Source of the DNA: Mycolicibacterium tokaiense
GTDB lineage: Bacteria > Actinomycetota > Actinomycetes > Mycobacteriales > Mycobacteriaceae
Direction: 5' to 3'
Assembly (NCBI RefSeq): GCF_010725885.1
Contig: NZ_AP022600.1
Coordinates: 5,456,001-5,520,000, forward strand
Length of the DNA: 64,000 nt
The translations under genes were made by a program, and so were the position numbers. Under the pieces are notes generated by a model. That model was given only the letters and a program-made list of their open reading frames with translations, had not been told where the DNA came from and did not search any database. Positions 45,014 through 55,416 of this stretch are shown here, piece after piece. How positions within the stretch are numbered: position 1 is the stretch's first letter; every line of letters starts with the position of its first letter.

Positions 45014-46485
45014 CGGGCAGGCTCTACGGGGTGGGGCTGGGCCCCGGTGATCCGGAACTGGTGACCGTCAAGGCCGCCCGGGTCATCGGTGCAGCCGACG
45101 TGGTGGCGTATCACTCGGCGCGCCACGGCCGCAGCATCGCCCGCGGGATCGCGCAGCAGTACCTGCGGGCCGGGCAGCTCGAGGAACACCTGGTGTACCC
45201 GGTGACCACCGAGGTGGCCGATCACCCAGGCGGTTACAGCGGCGCCATGGAGGACTTCTACCGCGAGTCGGCCGAGCGCATCGCCGCGCACCTGGAAGCC
45301 GGGCGCGATGTCGCCCTGCTGGCCGAAGGCGACCCGTTGTTCTACAGCTCGTACATGCACATGCACACGCGGCTGACCCAGCGGTTCGGCGCGGTGATCA
45401 TCCCGGGTGTGACGTCGGTGAGTGCGGCGTCTGCGGCGATCGGCACCCCGCTGGTGCAGGGCGAGGAAGTGCTGTCGATCCTGCCGGGCACCTTGCCCGT
45501 CGATGAGTTGACCCGGCGGCTCGCCGACGCCGACGCAGCCGTGGTGATGAAGCTGGGGCGGACGTATCCCCGTGTGCTGGAAGCACTGTCGGCCGCGGGC
45601 CGGTTACAGGACACGTTCTACGTGGAGCGCGCGAGCACCGACGGGCAGCGGGTGCTGCCCGCCGAGGACGTCGACGGGTCGACGGTGCCGTACTTCTCGC
45701 TGGTGATGATGCCGGGCGGACACGCTCCTGCCGCGCAGAACGGTACCGTCGCCGTGGTGGGCCTGGGCCCGGGTGATATCCAGTGGATGACCCCGCAGAG
45801 TCGCCGCGAGCTGGCCGCGGCCACCGACCTGATCGGTTACGGCCCGTACCTGGACCGGATCCCCGCCAGCGCCGGCCAGGTTCGTCACCCCAGCGACAAC
45901 ACGGATGAGGCCGCCCGCGCCCGCCTGGCCTGCACGCTGGCCGAGCAGGGGCGCGCGGTCGCGGTGGTGTCCTCGGGCGATCCCGGGGTGTTCGCGATGG
46001 CCACTGCGGTGCTGGAGGAGGCCAAGCAGTGGCCGGGTGTCCCGGTGCGGGTCATTCCCGCGATGACCGCTGCGCAGGCCGTCGCCAGCCGGATCGGCGC
46101 GCCGCTGGGCCACGACTACGCGGTGATCTCGCTCTCGGACCGGCTCAAGCCGTGGGACATCATCGAGACGCGGTTGCGTGCGGCGGCGGCCGCCGATCTG
46201 GTGCTGGCGATCTACAACCCGGCGTCGAAGACCCGCCGGTGGCAGGTCGGCGCGATGCGAGACCTGCTGCTCGAACACCGGGAACCGGGCACGCCGGTGG
46301 TGCTGGGCCGCGATGTCGGCGGCCCCACCGAGGCGGTGACCGTGGTGCGCCTCGACGAGCTGGATCCCGAGGTGGTCGACATGCGCACCATGGTGATCGT
46401 CGGCTCGTCGCAGACGCAGTGGTACACCGATTCCGCCGGCGCCGACCGGGTGTTCACCCCGCGCAACTATCCCCAGGAGAGCTGA
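45010..46485 (+). CDS. cobIJ: Fused precorrin-2 C20-methyltransferase / precorrin-3B C17-methyltransferase CobI-CobJ
   Basis: The 491-residue fusion has CobI at residues ~1-235 ([35 protein letters not shown]) and CobJ at ~245-491 ([45 protein letters not shown]). Both are SAM-dependent Rossmann-like tetrapyrrole methylases. The same fusion is known in M. tuberculosis. Last plus-strand cob gene; it meets the minus-strand DUF302 gene four bases after its stop. Confidence 0.95.
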   Translation: MTGRLYGVGLGPGDPELVTVKAARVIGAADVVAYHSARHGRSIARGIAQQYLRAGQLEEHLVYPVTTEVADHPGGYSGAMEDFYRESAERIAAHLEAGRDVALLAEGDPLFYSSYMHMHTRLTQRFGAVIIPGVTSVSAASAAIGTPLVQGEEVLSILPGTLPVDELTRRLADADAAVVMKLGRTYPRVLEALSAAGRLQDTFYVERASTDGQRVLPAEDVDGSTVPYFSLVMMPGGHAPAAQNGTVAVVGLGPGDIQWMTPQSRRELAAATDLIGYGPYLDRIPASAGQVRHPSDNTDEAARARLACTLAEQGRAVAVVSSGDPGVFAMATAVLEEAKQWPGVPVRVIPAMTAAQAVASRIGAPLGHDYAVISLSDRLKPWDIIETRLRAAAAADLVLAIYNPASKTRRWQVGAMRDLLLEHREPGTPVVLGRDVGGPTEAVTVVRLDELDPEVVDMRTMVIVGSSQTQWYTDSAGADRVFTPRNYPQES

Positions 46486-46488
46486 CGC

Positions 46489-47013
46489 TCACGGGCCGGC
46501 GAAGCCTGCGGCGGCGTCCACGCCGATGGCCTGCAGCAGCGTCACCACCTTGGCATCGAGCCCCAGCCCGACCTCGGTGACGGCCGGCTGCCCCAGGCTG
46601 GCGAAGGCATCACCGGGTCGGTCCATGCTCCACACGGCGTTGCCGTCGTCGTCGCTGAACACCAGCAACCGCAGCGGCGCGTAGAGCATCGCGCGGGGGT
46701 CATGGCGGAACATCGTCTCGGCGATCACGTGATTGCCCAGCAGGTACTCGACGGCCTTGGTCCGGTGACCGGCGATCGCGAAGATCGGGGCGGTGTCGAT
46801 GCGGGCGTAGATCATCAACTGCAGAGGCGCCATGGCGGTCACCGCGGCCTCGACGTCGGCCCAGCTGCCGCCGCTGTCGGCGATGTGCTGGAACGGTTCC
46901 GGATCGAAGCGCGGAGCCACCGCCTCGAAGGCGGTCAGGAAGTCGTCGTACGGGATGCCGGTGGCGATGTCGACCCGGGTCATGGCATGCGTGGTGGTTG
47001 TCACTGTGCCCAT
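46489..47013 (-). CDS. DUF302 family protein
   Basis: The 174-residue protein has the DUF302 signature FEAVAPRF...HIADSGGSW.., LGNHVIAETMFRHDPRAMLYAPLRLLVF and SMDRPGDAFASLG. DUF302 proteins are small alpha/beta proteins, some linked to nitrosative or thiol stress; function unclear. ATG at 47013 has a near-perfect AAGGAGG with good spacing and overlaps the end of cobK by 13 bases, so it is the last gene of the minus-strand cobL-cobM-cobK operon. Confidence 0.8.
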   Translation of the reverse strand: MGTVTTTTHAMTRVDIATGIPYDDFLTAFEAVAPRFDPEPFQHIADSGGSWADVEAAVTAMAPLQLMIYARIDTAPIFAIAGHRTKAVEYLLGNHVIAETMFRHDPRAMLYAPLRLLVFSDDDGNAVWSMDRPGDAFASLGQPAVTEVGLGLDAKVVTLLQAIGVDAAAGFAGP

Positions 47014-47753
47014 CGGGCACCTCCTTCGGTCTGACTGGCCCTGACCCAGCGCTCGGCGTCGTCCACCGACGACACGCACCTCACGCCGGAGGGCAGGGCC
47101 GGGCGGTCGATCATGACCACCGCGACACCCAGTTCCGCCGCGGCGTCCAGCTTCGGGCGGGTCATCGCGCCGCCGCTGTTCTTGGTCACCAGCACGTCGA
47201 TGTGATGCTCGCGCAGCAGTGCCACCTCACCGTCGCGGTCGTACGGCCCGCGCGAGAGCAGCAGCTCATGTCGCGGCGGCAGGGTCGCGGTGTCGGGGGC
47301 GGTGACCGCCCGGATCAGGAACCAGGCCTCGCTGCCGCGAAACGCTGCGGTGCCGGAGCGCCCCGTGGTCAGGAACACCTGCCGGTAACCCCGACGCGCC
47401 ACCTCCTCGGCGGCGGCCTGATCCGAGGGCACCACCGTGGCCGATCCGGGGGACCAGGCGGGCCGGGCCAGCACCAGGTGCGCGAGGCCGAGTTCGCGGC
47501 AGACCGCTGCGGCGGTGGCGGTGATGGTGGCCGCGTAGGGATGGGTGGCGTCGACCACCGCATCGATGTTGTTGTCCTGCAACCACTGTCGCAGCCCCAA
47601 TGCCCCGCCGAATCCCCCGATGCGCACCGGCCCGGCCGGCAGCGCAGGGTGGGGCACCCGCCCGGCCAGGGAGCTGACGATCGCGAAGTCCGAATGGAGC
47701 CGGGCGGCCAGGGCCCGCGCTTCCGACGTCCCACCCAGCAGCAGCAGCACCAT
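47001..47753 (-). CDS. cobK: Precorrin-6A reductase CobK
   Basis: This 250-residue enzyme reduces precorrin-6A to 6B with NADPH. N-terminal nucleotide loop LLLLGGTSEARALAARL, DATHPYAATITATAA, and C-terminal VTKNSGGAMTRPKLDAA are typical. Start ATG overlaps the cobM stop codon region (shared base 47753), so the genes are coupled. Operon order on the minus strand is SDR-cobL-cobM-cobK-DUF302. Confidence 0.93.
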   Translation of the reverse strand: MVLLLLGGTSEARALAARLHSDFAIVSSLAGRVPHPALPAGPVRIGGFGGALGLRQWLQDNNIDAVVDATHPYAATITATAAAVCRELGLAHLVLARPAWSPGSATVVPSDQAAAEEVARRGYRQVFLTTGRSGTAAFRGSEAWFLIRAVTAPDTATLPPRHELLLSRGPYDRDGEVALLREHHIDVLVTKNSGGAMTRPKLDAAAELGVAVVMIDRPALPSGVRCVSSVDDAERWVRASQTEGGARWAQ

Positions 47754-48508
47754 CAGTGCCTGCTCCCCCGCCGCCGGTTGGCGGAGTACAGGTAACTGTC
47801 GGTGAATCCTGCTGCTGCCAGGACGTTTCCGACGACGATCACGGCAGTGCGGGTGACTCCCGCGGCGCGCATCTGGTCGGCGATGTCGGCCAGGGTGCCG
47901 CGAAGGATGACCTCGGTGGGCCAGGAGGCAAACGCGACCACCGCGGTGGGAGTGTCCGGCGCACAGCCCCCGGCGACCAGATCGGTGACCACCGTGTCGA
48001 TCTGCGCTGCCGCCAGGTGCAGCACCAGCGTGCCGCCCACGGCCGCCAGCGTCTGCAGATCCTCGCCCGGTGGCATCGCCGTCGAGAGCGTGGCGACCCG
48101 GCTCAGCGTCACGGTCTGCGCCACCCCCGGCACGGTGAGCTCCCGTTTCAGCGCCGCGGCGGCAGCCGCGAAAGCCGGTACCCCGGGCACGATCTCGTAG
48201 CCCACCCCGGCCTCATCGAGGCGGCGGCACTGTTCGGCCAGTGCACTGTAGATCGCCGGGTCACCGGAGTGCAGCCGCGCCACATCGAGACCCTGCGCAT
48301 CGGCGGCCACCAGTTCGGCGATGATCTGCTCGAGGTTCAGCGGCCCGGTGTCGATCACCCGCGCGTCCGGCGGGCACAGCGCCAGCAGATCGTCGGGCAT
48401 GATCGAGCCGGCATACAGACAGACCGGGGCGTTCTGCAGGATTCGTTGTCCTCGCACCGTGATCAGGTCGGCGGCACCGGGGCCGGCACCGATGAAGTAG
48501 ACGGTCAC
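47753..48508 (-). CDS. cobM: Precorrin-4 C11-methyltransferase CobM
   Basis: This 251-residue SAM-dependent tetrapyrrole methylase shows VYFIGAGPGAADLITVRG, CLYAGSIMPDDLLALCP, RLHSGDPAIYSALAEQ and VPGVPAFAAAAAALKRELTVP, the CobM/CbiF pattern. GTG at 48508 overlaps the cobL stop by four bases (GTGA); a longer upstream frame is not used. Confidence 0.95.
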   Translation of the reverse strand: MTVYFIGAGPGAADLITVRGQRILQNAPVCLYAGSIMPDDLLALCPPDARVIDTGPLNLEQIIAELVAADAQGLDVARLHSGDPAIYSALAEQCRRLDEAGVGYEIVPGVPAFAAAAAALKRELTVPGVAQTVTLSRVATLSTAMPPGEDLQTLAAVGGTLVLHLAAAQIDTVVTDLVAGGCAPDTPTAVVAFASWPTEVILRGTLADIADQMRAAGVTRTAVIVVGNVLAAAGFTDSYLYSANRRRGSRH

Positions 48509-49701
48509 GGCTTCTCCACGATCCACTGGGTGATGGGCATGGCGGGGCGCCACCCGGTGAACCTGCCCAGCGGTTCCCCGCCGTAGTGCTGGAAGCGGGC
48601 CAGCCGGCCGCCGAACAGGCCGTGGAACTTCACCAGTGCGGCCTCGGATTCCGCTGTCACCGCGTTGGCGACCAGCCGACCACCGGGTTTCAGATAGCTG
48701 TAGCACTCGCCGAGCAGTTCCGACGTTTCGCCGCCGACGAAGATGGCATCCGGATGCGTTGAAGCCTGCTCGAAGGATCCCGGTGCTGCCCCGTGGATCT
48801 CGATGTCGACGCCGTGGCGGATACCGTTGTCGGTGATGCGTTGCCGGCGCACGTCATCGCGCTCGAAGGCCACCGCCCGGCAGCCGGGCCCGCTGCGGCA
48901 CCATTCGATCGCGACGCTGCCGGAGCCCGCACCGACGTCCCACAGCAGTTCGCCCGGTCGCGGGGCCAGTGCAGCCAGGGTGACGGCGCGGATGCTCTGC
49001 TTGGTGATCTGACCGTCGTGCTCGAAATCGCTGTCGGGCAGCGCCTGCAGGCGCCGGTCGTCGGGCAGATACCGCACGGCCACCACATTGAGGTCGTCGA
49101 CCTCGTCGGGAGACCCACCGGCCCACAGGCGGGCGGTGGTGCTGCGCAGGCGCTCGGCGGGACCGCCGAGTTGCTCGAGGACGCTGAACTCCGAGTCGCC
49201 CCGGCCCGTTGCGACCAACAGGGCAGCGAGCTCGGCGGGATCAGTTCCGTTGCGCGCCAAGATGATCGCCTGACCACCGCGGCGCACCGCCGTGTGCAAG
49301 GGTCTGGTCATCAAACTGATCACCTCGGTGTCCTGCACCGACCAACCCAACCGGGCGCAGGCCAGCGTCACTGACGACACGTGCGGATACACCGTCACGC
49401 GGTCGGCGCCGAAGATCCGCACGCAGGTGGCGCCGATGCCGTGCAGCATCGGGTCGCCGCTGGCCACAATGTGCACGTCGCCGCGGCTGTGGTCACGGAT
49501 GTCCTGCAGCGCACCGAGCAGCGGCGAGGGCCACACCTGTCGCTGCGCCGTCACCGTGTCGTCCAGCAGATCCAGCTGGCGCTGCGAACCGTGGACGACG
49601 GTGGCGGCCTGCAGTTCACGACGTGCCGGTTCACCGAGACCGGCCATGCCGTCGGCACCGATGCCGACCACGATGACCCTGGGAACAACCACTCGGCTCA
49701 T
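48505..49701 (-). CDS. cobL: Precorrin-6Y C5,15-methyltransferase (decarboxylating) CobL
   Basis: This 398-residue two-domain enzyme has an N-terminal CbiE-type methylase (VIVVGIGADGMAGL, ASGDPMLHGIGAT) and a C-terminal CbiT-type methyltransferase (LLWDVGAGSGSVAIEW, IFVGGETSELLGE). It methylates C5 and C15 and removes the acetate carboxyl at C12. ATG at 49701 overlaps the SDR stop by four bases. Confidence 0.95.
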   Translation of the reverse strand: MSRVVVPRVIVVGIGADGMAGLGEPARRELQAATVVHGSQRQLDLLDDTVTAQRQVWPSPLLGALQDIRDHSRGDVHIVASGDPMLHGIGATCVRIFGADRVTVYPHVSSVTLACARLGWSVQDTEVISLMTRPLHTAVRRGGQAIILARNGTDPAELAALLVATGRGDSEFSVLEQLGGPAERLRSTTARLWAGGSPDEVDDLNVVAVRYLPDDRRLQALPDSDFEHDGQITKQSIRAVTLAALAPRPGELLWDVGAGSGSVAIEWCRSGPGCRAVAFERDDVRRQRITDNGIRHGVDIEIHGAAPGSFEQASTHPDAIFVGGETSELLGECYSYLKPGGRLVANAVTAESEAALVKFHGLFGGRLARFQHYGGEPLGRFTGWRPAMPITQWIVEKP

Positions 49702-50447
49702 CGGGGCATCCGCCGCCACAGCGCCTGCGGCAGTAGCCGCATCACGAAGGCCAGCAGAGCCAACGACCCCGGCACCCACACCGTCCGCTTGTCGGTCGCC
49801 AGCGCGCGGGCGGTCGCCTCGGCCACCTGCGCGGGAGTGCTGGACAGCGGTGCCGGGTCCATACCGGCGGTCATCCGGCCGATCACGAAACCGGGCCGCA
49901 CGATCAGCAGGTGTACGCCGCTGCCGTGCAGGGCGTCGGCCAGGCCACTGGCGAAGCCGTCCAGGCCGGCCTTGGCCGAACCGTAGACGTAGTTCGCCCG
50001 GCGCACCCGGTTGCCGGCGATGGAGGAGAACACCACGATGCGCCCGCGTCCCGCGGCGCGCATCCGGTCGGCCAGCCGGGTCAACAGGCTGACCTGCGCC
50101 ACGTAGTCGGTGTGCACCACGGCCACCGCGTGCTCGGCGTCGACCTCGGCGCGGGCCTGGTCACCCAGGATGCCGAAGGCCAGCACCGCGATGCCGATGG
50201 GGCCGTGCTCGACGGCGATCTCGTCGAGCAGGGCGCCATGGCCGGCCAGGTCGTCGGCGTCGAAGGCCTTGACGTGGACGGCGGTGGCCCCGGCGGCCCG
50301 CAGAGCGGAAACCTGCTGGTCCAGTCCGTCGTCTCCCCGAGTGGTGAGCACCACCTCACGGCCCGGCGCCAAGCGCACCGCGAGCTCGCCGCCGATCTCA
50401 CTGCGCCCGCCGAAAATCACGACCGCGCCCGTTCCCGTGTCCTCCAC
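49698..50447 (-). CDS. Short-chain dehydrogenase/reductase (Rv2073c-like)
   Basis: This 249-residue SDR has cofactor loop VIFGGRSEIGGELA (residues ~10-24), an NAG-like segment, catalytic Ser in VFSSIAGNRVRRANY, then Tyr/Lys in YVYGSAKAGLDG. A hydrophobic C-terminal tail suggests membrane association. The length equals the M. tuberculosis Rv2073c protein when GTG at 50447 is used. Head of the cobL-cobM-cobK operon; there is no evidence it acts on corrinoids. Confidence 0.85.
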   Translation of the reverse strand: MEDTGTGAVVIFGGRSEIGGELAVRLAPGREVVLTTRGDDGLDQQVSALRAAGATAVHVKAFDADDLAGHGALLDEIAVEHGPIGIAVLAFGILGDQARAEVDAEHAVAVVHTDYVAQVSLLTRLADRMRAAGRGRIVVFSSIAGNRVRRANYVYGSAKAGLDGFASGLADALHGSGVHLLIVRPGFVIGRMTAGMDPAPLSSTPAQVAEATARALATDKRTVWVPGSLALLAFVMRLLPQALWRRMPR

Positions 50448-50468
50448 GGCAGTGATTATCTCCTGCGC

Positions 50469-50474
50469 TAGCGT
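50469..50474 (+). promoter_or_regulatory. -10 of the Rv2074-like gene
   Basis: TAGCGT ends eight bases before ATG 50483, consistent with a leaderless mRNA. Confidence 0.4.
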
Positions 50475-50482
50475 GAGACCCG

Positions 50483-50893
50483 ATGGCGACAACCACCCGG
50501 CTCACCAATGACGCCCTGGCGTTCCTCACCGAACGCCATCTGGCGATGCTGACCACCCTGCGGGCCGACGGTTCCCCGCACGTCGTCGCGGTCGGCTTCA
50601 CCTTCGACCCGAAAACCCACATCGCCCGGGTGATCACCAGCGGCGGCACCCAGAAGGCCGTCAACGCCGAGCGCGGCGAGGTGGCCGTGCTCAGCCAGGT
50701 CGACGGCGCCCGTTGGCTGTCGCTGGAGGGCCGGGCCAGTGTGCACACCGACACCGACTCCGTCCGCGACGCCGAGTTGCGCTACGCCCAGCGTTACCGG
50801 ACCCCGCGGCCGAATCCGCGCCGGGTCGTCATCGAAGTGCACATCGAGCGGGTGCTGGGCAGCTCCTCACTGCTGGACCGGTCCGGCTCCTAG
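50483..50893 (+). CDS. F420H2-dependent biliverdin reductase-like PPOX protein (Rv2074-like)
   Basis: The 136-residue split beta-barrel protein begins [37 protein letters not shown], followed by [31 protein letters not shown]. It sits at the place of Rv2074, which was shown to reduce biliverdin with F420H2. A related role is likely. Overlaps the end of pepE by 4 bases. Confidence 0.88.
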   Translation: MATTTRLTNDALAFLTERHLAMLTTLRADGSPHVVAVGFTFDPKTHIARVITSGGTQKAVNAERGEVAVLSQVDGARWLSLEGRASVHTDTDSVRDAELRYAQRYRTPRPNPRRVVIEVHIERVLGSSSLLDRSGS

Positions 50894-52011
50894 ATCGGCA
50901 CCACGACAAGCTCGTGCGGGCGGGTGTTCACCGGTTCCACCCCGTCGGCGGTGACGATCACGATGTCCTCGATGCGGGCACCCCACTGGCCCGGGAAGTA
51001 GATTCCCGGCTCCACGCTGAAGGCCATGCCCGGCACCAGCGGCAGGTCGTTGCCCGCCACGATGTAGGGCTCCTCGTGCACGGACAGACCGATGCCGTGG
51101 CCGGTGCGGTGCACGAAGTACTCCCCCAGCCCGGCCTCGACCAGGACGTCGCGGGCGGCGGCGTCGATCTGTTCGGCGGTCACCCCGGGCCGCACCGCGG
51201 CGACGGCGGCCCGCTGCGCCTGCTGCAGAAGCGAATACTGCTGCGCCACTTGCGCGCTGGGTTCACCGAGGCTGTAGGTGCGGGTGGAGTCGGAGTTGTA
51301 CCCCGGTTCGTAGGGCCCGCCGATGTCGACGACGACGATGTCCCCGGCCTGCAGTTCCCGCGTCGACACCTCGTGGTGCGGGTCGGCGCCGTGCGGGCCG
51401 GAGCCGACGATGATGAAGGCCGCCGCGGAGTGTCCTTCGGCGAGAATGGCTTTCTCGATGTCGGCGGCCACATCGGCTTCGGTGCGGCCGGGCACCAGGA
51501 ACTCCGGCACCCGGGCGTGCACCCGGTCGATGGCCGCGCCGGCCTTGCGCAGCGCGTCGATCTCACTGGGGTCCTTGATCATCCGCAGGGTGCGCAGCAC
51601 GCCGGTGGCCAGTACGGGGATCGCACCGAACTCCCTCGCCAGCGGGATCAGATGCAGCGCGGGCATGGCGTCGGTGACGGCGACGTCCAGGGGTGCAGCG
51701 CCCAGCGCGTCGAGCACCAGGGCGTAGGGGTCCTGTCCGTCCACCCAGTCGCGGACCTCGATCCCCAGCTCGGGGACCGCGGACTCTTTGAGTGCAGCCA
51801 ACTCCAGGCGAGGCACCACCACCGTCGGTGCACCTGATGCCGGGATCACCAGCGCGGTCAGCCGCTCGAAGGTCTCGGCCCGGGAACCCACCAGATACCG
51901 CAGGTCGTAGCCGGGAGTGATCACCAGGCCGGCCAGCCCAGCGTCACCCGCAGCCGCTGCGGCCGCCTGGAGTCGGTGAGCGTAGACCGTCGAATCGAAG
52001 CGCGAACTCAT
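50890..52011 (-). CDS. pepE: M24 family metallopeptidase, Xaa-Pro dipeptidase PepE
   Basis: This 373-residue pita-bread enzyme has an N-terminal creatinase-like domain and a C-terminal M24 domain. Metal ligands are visible as VVDIGG, NSDSTRT, the histidine in [22 protein letters not shown] and ARIEDIV. It cleaves dipeptides or Xaa-Pro bonds. ATG 52011 has TAGCCT on the minus strand (52018-52023) six bases upstream. Overlaps the mmpL stop by four bases, so it is also at the end of the mmpS-mmpL unit. Confidence 0.9.
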   Translation of the reverse strand: MSSRFDSTVYAHRLQAAAAAAGDAGLAGLVITPGYDLRYLVGSRAETFERLTALVIPASGAPTVVVPRLELAALKESAVPELGIEVRDWVDGQDPYALVLDALGAAPLDVAVTDAMPALHLIPLAREFGAIPVLATGVLRTLRMIKDPSEIDALRKAGAAIDRVHARVPEFLVPGRTEADVAADIEKAILAEGHSAAAFIIVGSGPHGADPHHEVSTRELQAGDIVVVDIGGPYEPGYNSDSTRTYSLGEPSAQVAQQYSLLQQAQRAAVAAVRPGVTAEQIDAAARDVLVEAGLGEYFVHRTGHGIGLSVHEEPYIVAGNDLPLVPGMAFSVEPGIYFPGQWGARIEDIVIVTADGVEPVNTRPHELVVVPI

Positions 52012-54851
52012 GCCGTAAGGCTAGTCGCCCTCTGCCGGGCCGGCCGCGTCGGCGGGTTCAGCGGCCACCAGAACCAGCGGCCCAACAGCGCGGCGATCGA
52101 CGGCACCATGAACGACCGCACGATCAGCGTGTCGAACAGCAGCCCGATGCCGATCATGGTGCCCATCTGCCCGATGGTGCGCAGGTCGCTGACCACCAGC
52201 GAGGCCATGGTGAAGGAGAACACCACACCCGCGATGGTCACCACGCTGCCGGTTCCGCCCATGGCGCGGATGATGCCGGTCTTGATACCGCCGGGCAGTT
52301 CCTCCTTGAACCGGGCCACCATCATCAGGTTGTAGTCGGCGCCGACGGCCAGTAGCACGATCACCGCCATGGGGACCACCATCCAGTGCAGCGGCAGCCC
52401 GATGATGTACTGCCACAACAACACCGACAGCCCGAACGAGGCGCCCAGCGACGTCAGCACCGTCCCCACGATCACCATGGCCGCGATCAGGCTCCTGGTC
52501 ACCAGCAGCATGACGGCGAAGATCAGGCACACCGAGGCGATGGCGGCGATCAACAGGTCATACCGTGACCCTTCCGCCAGGTCCTTGTAGGTGGCCGCCA
52601 TTCCGCCAAGCGATACCCGGGCATCTTCCAGCGGGGTGCCCTTGATGGCCTCGATGGCCGCAACCTGGATGGGCTCCACCCGGGAAATGCCCTCCGAGGT
52701 GGCCGGATCACCGCGGTGGGAGATGATCATCCGCACCGACGTGCCGTCCGGAGAGACGAAAAGGTCCATGGCCCTGCGGAAGTCCTCGTTCTCGAAAACC
52801 TCCGGCGGCAGGTAGAACGAGTCGTCGTTCTTCGCGGCGTCGAAGGCCCGGCCCATCTCGGTGGCACCTTCGCCGGCCTCGTCCATGGCCGAATACATCC
52901 CGTACATGGTCGAGTGCATGGTCAGCATCATCTGCTGCATGTTCTGCATCGTGGCGATCATGGCCGGAAACTGGGCCAGCATCTCGGGGAACAGCGCGTT
53001 CATGTCCTCGAAGCCGGAGATCATCCGGTCCATCTGATCGGTGATGATGCTGATGCCGTCCAGACCGTCGAACACCCCGCGCAGCGACCAGCACAGCGGG
53101 ATGTTGAAACACTTGGGTTCCCAATAGAAATAGTTGCGGATGGGCCGGAAGAAGTCGTCGAAGTTGGCCATCGAATCCCGCAGGGTCTTCGCTGTCTCCT
53201 GCAGGTCGCCGACGTCGGTCAGCATGTCGTCGGTGATGCCCGACATCCGCGTCATGATGTTCTGCATGTTCTGCATGATCGTGATGGTGTTGCCCAGATC
53301 CTCGGCCTGACGCTTCATGTCGTCGAGCCGGTCGAACATGAACTCCATGTTCTGAGCCATGCCCACACCCTGCATGCTGATCATGAACGGGATCGAGGTG
53401 TTCTCGATCGGAGTGCCCTGCGGCCGGGTGGGCGCCTGCACCCGGGAGATGCCCTCGACCCGGAACACGGCCTTGGCCACCTTGTCGAGCACCAGGAAGT
53501 CCGCCGAGTTGCGTAGGTCGTGGTCGGCCTCGATCAGCAGCACGTCGGGGTTCATCCGGGCCGCCGAGAAGTGCTCGTCGGCGGCGAGATAACCCTGGTT
53601 GGACGGGATGTCCTGCGGGATGAACTGCCGGTCGTCGTAGCTGGGCTGGTAGAACGGCAACGCCGCCAGCCCCACCAGCGCAACAGCCAGGGAGGCCAGC
53701 AGGATCGGCAGCGGCCAGCGCACCACCGAGGTACCGATCCGCCGCCAGAACCGGATCCGCATGGCGCGCTTGGGTTCCAGCAAGCCGAACCGGCTGGCCA
53801 CGGTGATCACCGCCGGACCCAGCGTCAGCGCCACCACAACGGCCACCAGCATGCCGACCGCACACGGGACCCCGAGGCTCTGGAAGTACGGCATACGGGT
53901 CAGGCTCAGACAGAACGCCGCGCCGGCAATGGTCAGGGCGGAACCGAGGATGACGTGCGCGGTGCCGCGGAACATCTCGTAGTAGGCCGCTTCGGGATCG
54001 ACCCCCGCCGCCCTGGCCTCCTGGTAGCGGCCCAGCAGGAACACCACGTAGTCGGTGCCTGCGGCGATGGCCATGGCCACCACCAGGTTCACCGCGAAGG
54101 TCGACAGCCCGATCACCTGGAAGTGGCCCAGCCCGCCGACCACCGCGCTGGCTGCGCCCAGCTGGATGCCGACCACCACGAGGCCGATCACCACCGTGAC
54201 GATGGACCGGTAGAAGAACAGCAGCAGCACGATGATGACGGAGAAGGTCACCACGGTGATCAACACGACGGTGCGTTCCCCGGCCAGTTGCAGATCGGCC
54301 TGCAGCGCAGCCGGTCCGGTGACGTAGACCGTCACGCCGTCGGGCGCAGGCGCCGCGGCCACGGCGTCGCGCACGGCCTGTACCGACTCGTTGGCCAGCG
54401 TCTCGCCCATGTTGCCGGCCAGGAACAGCTGCACATAGGCGGCCCGGCCGTCGGTGCTCTGCGCGCCGGATTCGGTCAGCGGATCACCCCAGAAATCCTG
54501 GACGTTCTGGACGTGGTCCGGGTCGGCGCGCAACCGCTCGATCAACTCGTCGTAGTACGCGTGGGCCTCGTCGCCCAGCGGTTCCACGCCTTCGAGCACC
54601 ACCAGCGCAATGCTGTCGGAGTTGGACTCTCCGAACACCTCGCCCATCTGTTGCATGGCCTGCAGAGACGGGGCGTCGGCGGGGTTCAGCGGCACAGAGT
54701 TGGCAGCGGCCACCTCTTCCAGCGGCGGGATGAACAACCCGGCCACCGCCACCATCGCCACCCAGAAGAGGATGATCGGCACCGCGAGGCGACGGATCCA
54801 GCGCGCCGGGCCCGAGGGCTGGGCGTCGACGGCGGCGTGCGGGCGCCTCAT
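52008..54851 (-). CDS. mmpL: MmpL family RND transporter
   Basis: This 947-residue RND exporter has MMPL architecture: transmembrane helix 1, a large periplasmic domain, a cluster of helices ([40 protein letters not shown]), a second periplasmic domain rich in Met, and a final bundle with [17 protein letters not shown]. The intramembrane proton-relay Asp-Tyr pairs (TDYVVFL, ADYNLMM) are present. Length and an adjacent MmpS place it with MmpL4/MmpL5, known to export siderophores and some drugs. Its start shares one base with the mmpS stop. Confidence 0.9.
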   Translation of the reverse strand: MRRPHAAVDAQPSGPARWIRRLAVPIILFWVAMVAVAGLFIPPLEEVAAANSVPLNPADAPSLQAMQQMGEVFGESNSDSIALVVLEGVEPLGDEAHAYYDELIERLRADPDHVQNVQDFWGDPLTESGAQSTDGRAAYVQLFLAGNMGETLANESVQAVRDAVAAAPAPDGVTVYVTGPAALQADLQLAGERTVVLITVVTFSVIIVLLLFFYRSIVTVVIGLVVVGIQLGAASAVVGGLGHFQVIGLSTFAVNLVVAMAIAAGTDYVVFLLGRYQEARAAGVDPEAAYYEMFRGTAHVILGSALTIAGAAFCLSLTRMPYFQSLGVPCAVGMLVAVVVALTLGPAVITVASRFGLLEPKRAMRIRFWRRIGTSVVRWPLPILLASLAVALVGLAALPFYQPSYDDRQFIPQDIPSNQGYLAADEHFSAARMNPDVLLIEADHDLRNSADFLVLDKVAKAVFRVEGISRVQAPTRPQGTPIENTSIPFMISMQGVGMAQNMEFMFDRLDDMKRQAEDLGNTITIMQNMQNIMTRMSGITDDMLTDVGDLQETAKTLRDSMANFDDFFRPIRNYFYWEPKCFNIPLCWSLRGVFDGLDGISIITDQMDRMISGFEDMNALFPEMLAQFPAMIATMQNMQQMMLTMHSTMYGMYSAMDEAGEGATEMGRAFDAAKNDDSFYLPPEVFENEDFRRAMDLFVSPDGTSVRMIISHRGDPATSEGISRVEPIQVAAIEAIKGTPLEDARVSLGGMAATYKDLAEGSRYDLLIAAIASVCLIFAVMLLVTRSLIAAMVIVGTVLTSLGASFGLSVLLWQYIIGLPLHWMVVPMAVIVLLAVGADYNLMMVARFKEELPGGIKTGIIRAMGGTGSVVTIAGVVFSFTMASLVVSDLRTIGQMGTMIGIGLLFDTLIVRSFMVPSIAALLGRWFWWPLNPPTRPARQRATSLTA

Positions 54852-55303
54852 CAGGTGGACTTCGCCATGCAGTAGACGTACGCGCTCACGGCGCTGGAAC
54901 TCCGTTCGTCTCGGACGGCGCCGTCAGAGGAGATGCGGCAGCCGAGGAAGTCGGAGTTGCCCTGCGCGACGAGGTTGGCCGCCATGGACGGTGCCGTGGT
55001 GCTCACCTCCACCGACCACGGCAGCGCCGCTCCGTCGACCTGGACGGGCTCGCCACTGGGATCGAGGTAGTTGATGTCGGCTGTGGCGCCCGGATTTCCG
55101 AACACCTCGTAGACCACCCGTTTGGGGTCCGAGTTGCCGGTGGCGTCCACCATGCTCCCTGCGTAGGTCGGCAACTGCTGCGAGCCGAAGATCCCGCGGA
55201 CGCGTGAGACGGTGAACCCGCCGAGGGCGAGAACCAGTACCAGCGCCAGCGGAAGCCACACGCGTTTGAGCACGGTGACGATCGCAGTCCCTTTCTCACG
55301 CAC
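54851..55303 (-). CDS. mmpS: MmpS family protein
   Basis: The 150-residue partner of the MmpL exporter has one N-terminal membrane anchor ([20 protein letters not shown]) and a periplasmic beta domain ([29 protein letters not shown]...[11 protein letters not shown].....[10 protein letters not shown]) with a conserved cysteine pair. GTG at 55303 has GGAG close by; GTG at 55273 would remove ten residues. First gene of mmpS-mmpL. An IdeR-like box lies 22-40 bases upstream. Confidence 0.9.
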   Translation of the reverse strand: MREKGTAIVTVLKRVWLPLALVLVLALGGFTVSRVRGIFGSQQLPTYAGSMVDATGNSDPKRVVYEVFGNPGATADINYLDPSGEPVQVDGAALPWSVEVSTTAPSMAANLVAQGNSDFLGCRISSDGAVRDERSSSAVSAYVYCMAKST

Positions 55304-55324
55304 TCCGCCGCTAGGCCGGTCAAG

Positions 55325-55343
55325 TGAAGCAAGGCTAACCTAT
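55325..55343 (-). promoter_or_regulatory. IdeR-like iron box upstream of mmpS
   Basis: TGAAGCAAGGCTAACCTAT agrees with the mycobacterial iron box TWAGGTWAGSCTWACCTWA at 15 of 19 positions, with one half (AGGCTAACCTA) perfect. On the minus strand it contains TAGGTT, usable as -10 of mmpS. IdeR with iron would block it. Confidence 0.55.
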
Positions 55344-55416
55344 CGAAGCGCCGGAGTGGGCGGTCTACTACCCAAAGCCGTAGATGAGCCGATGATCACG
55401 CTGGCAGGATGAGCGT

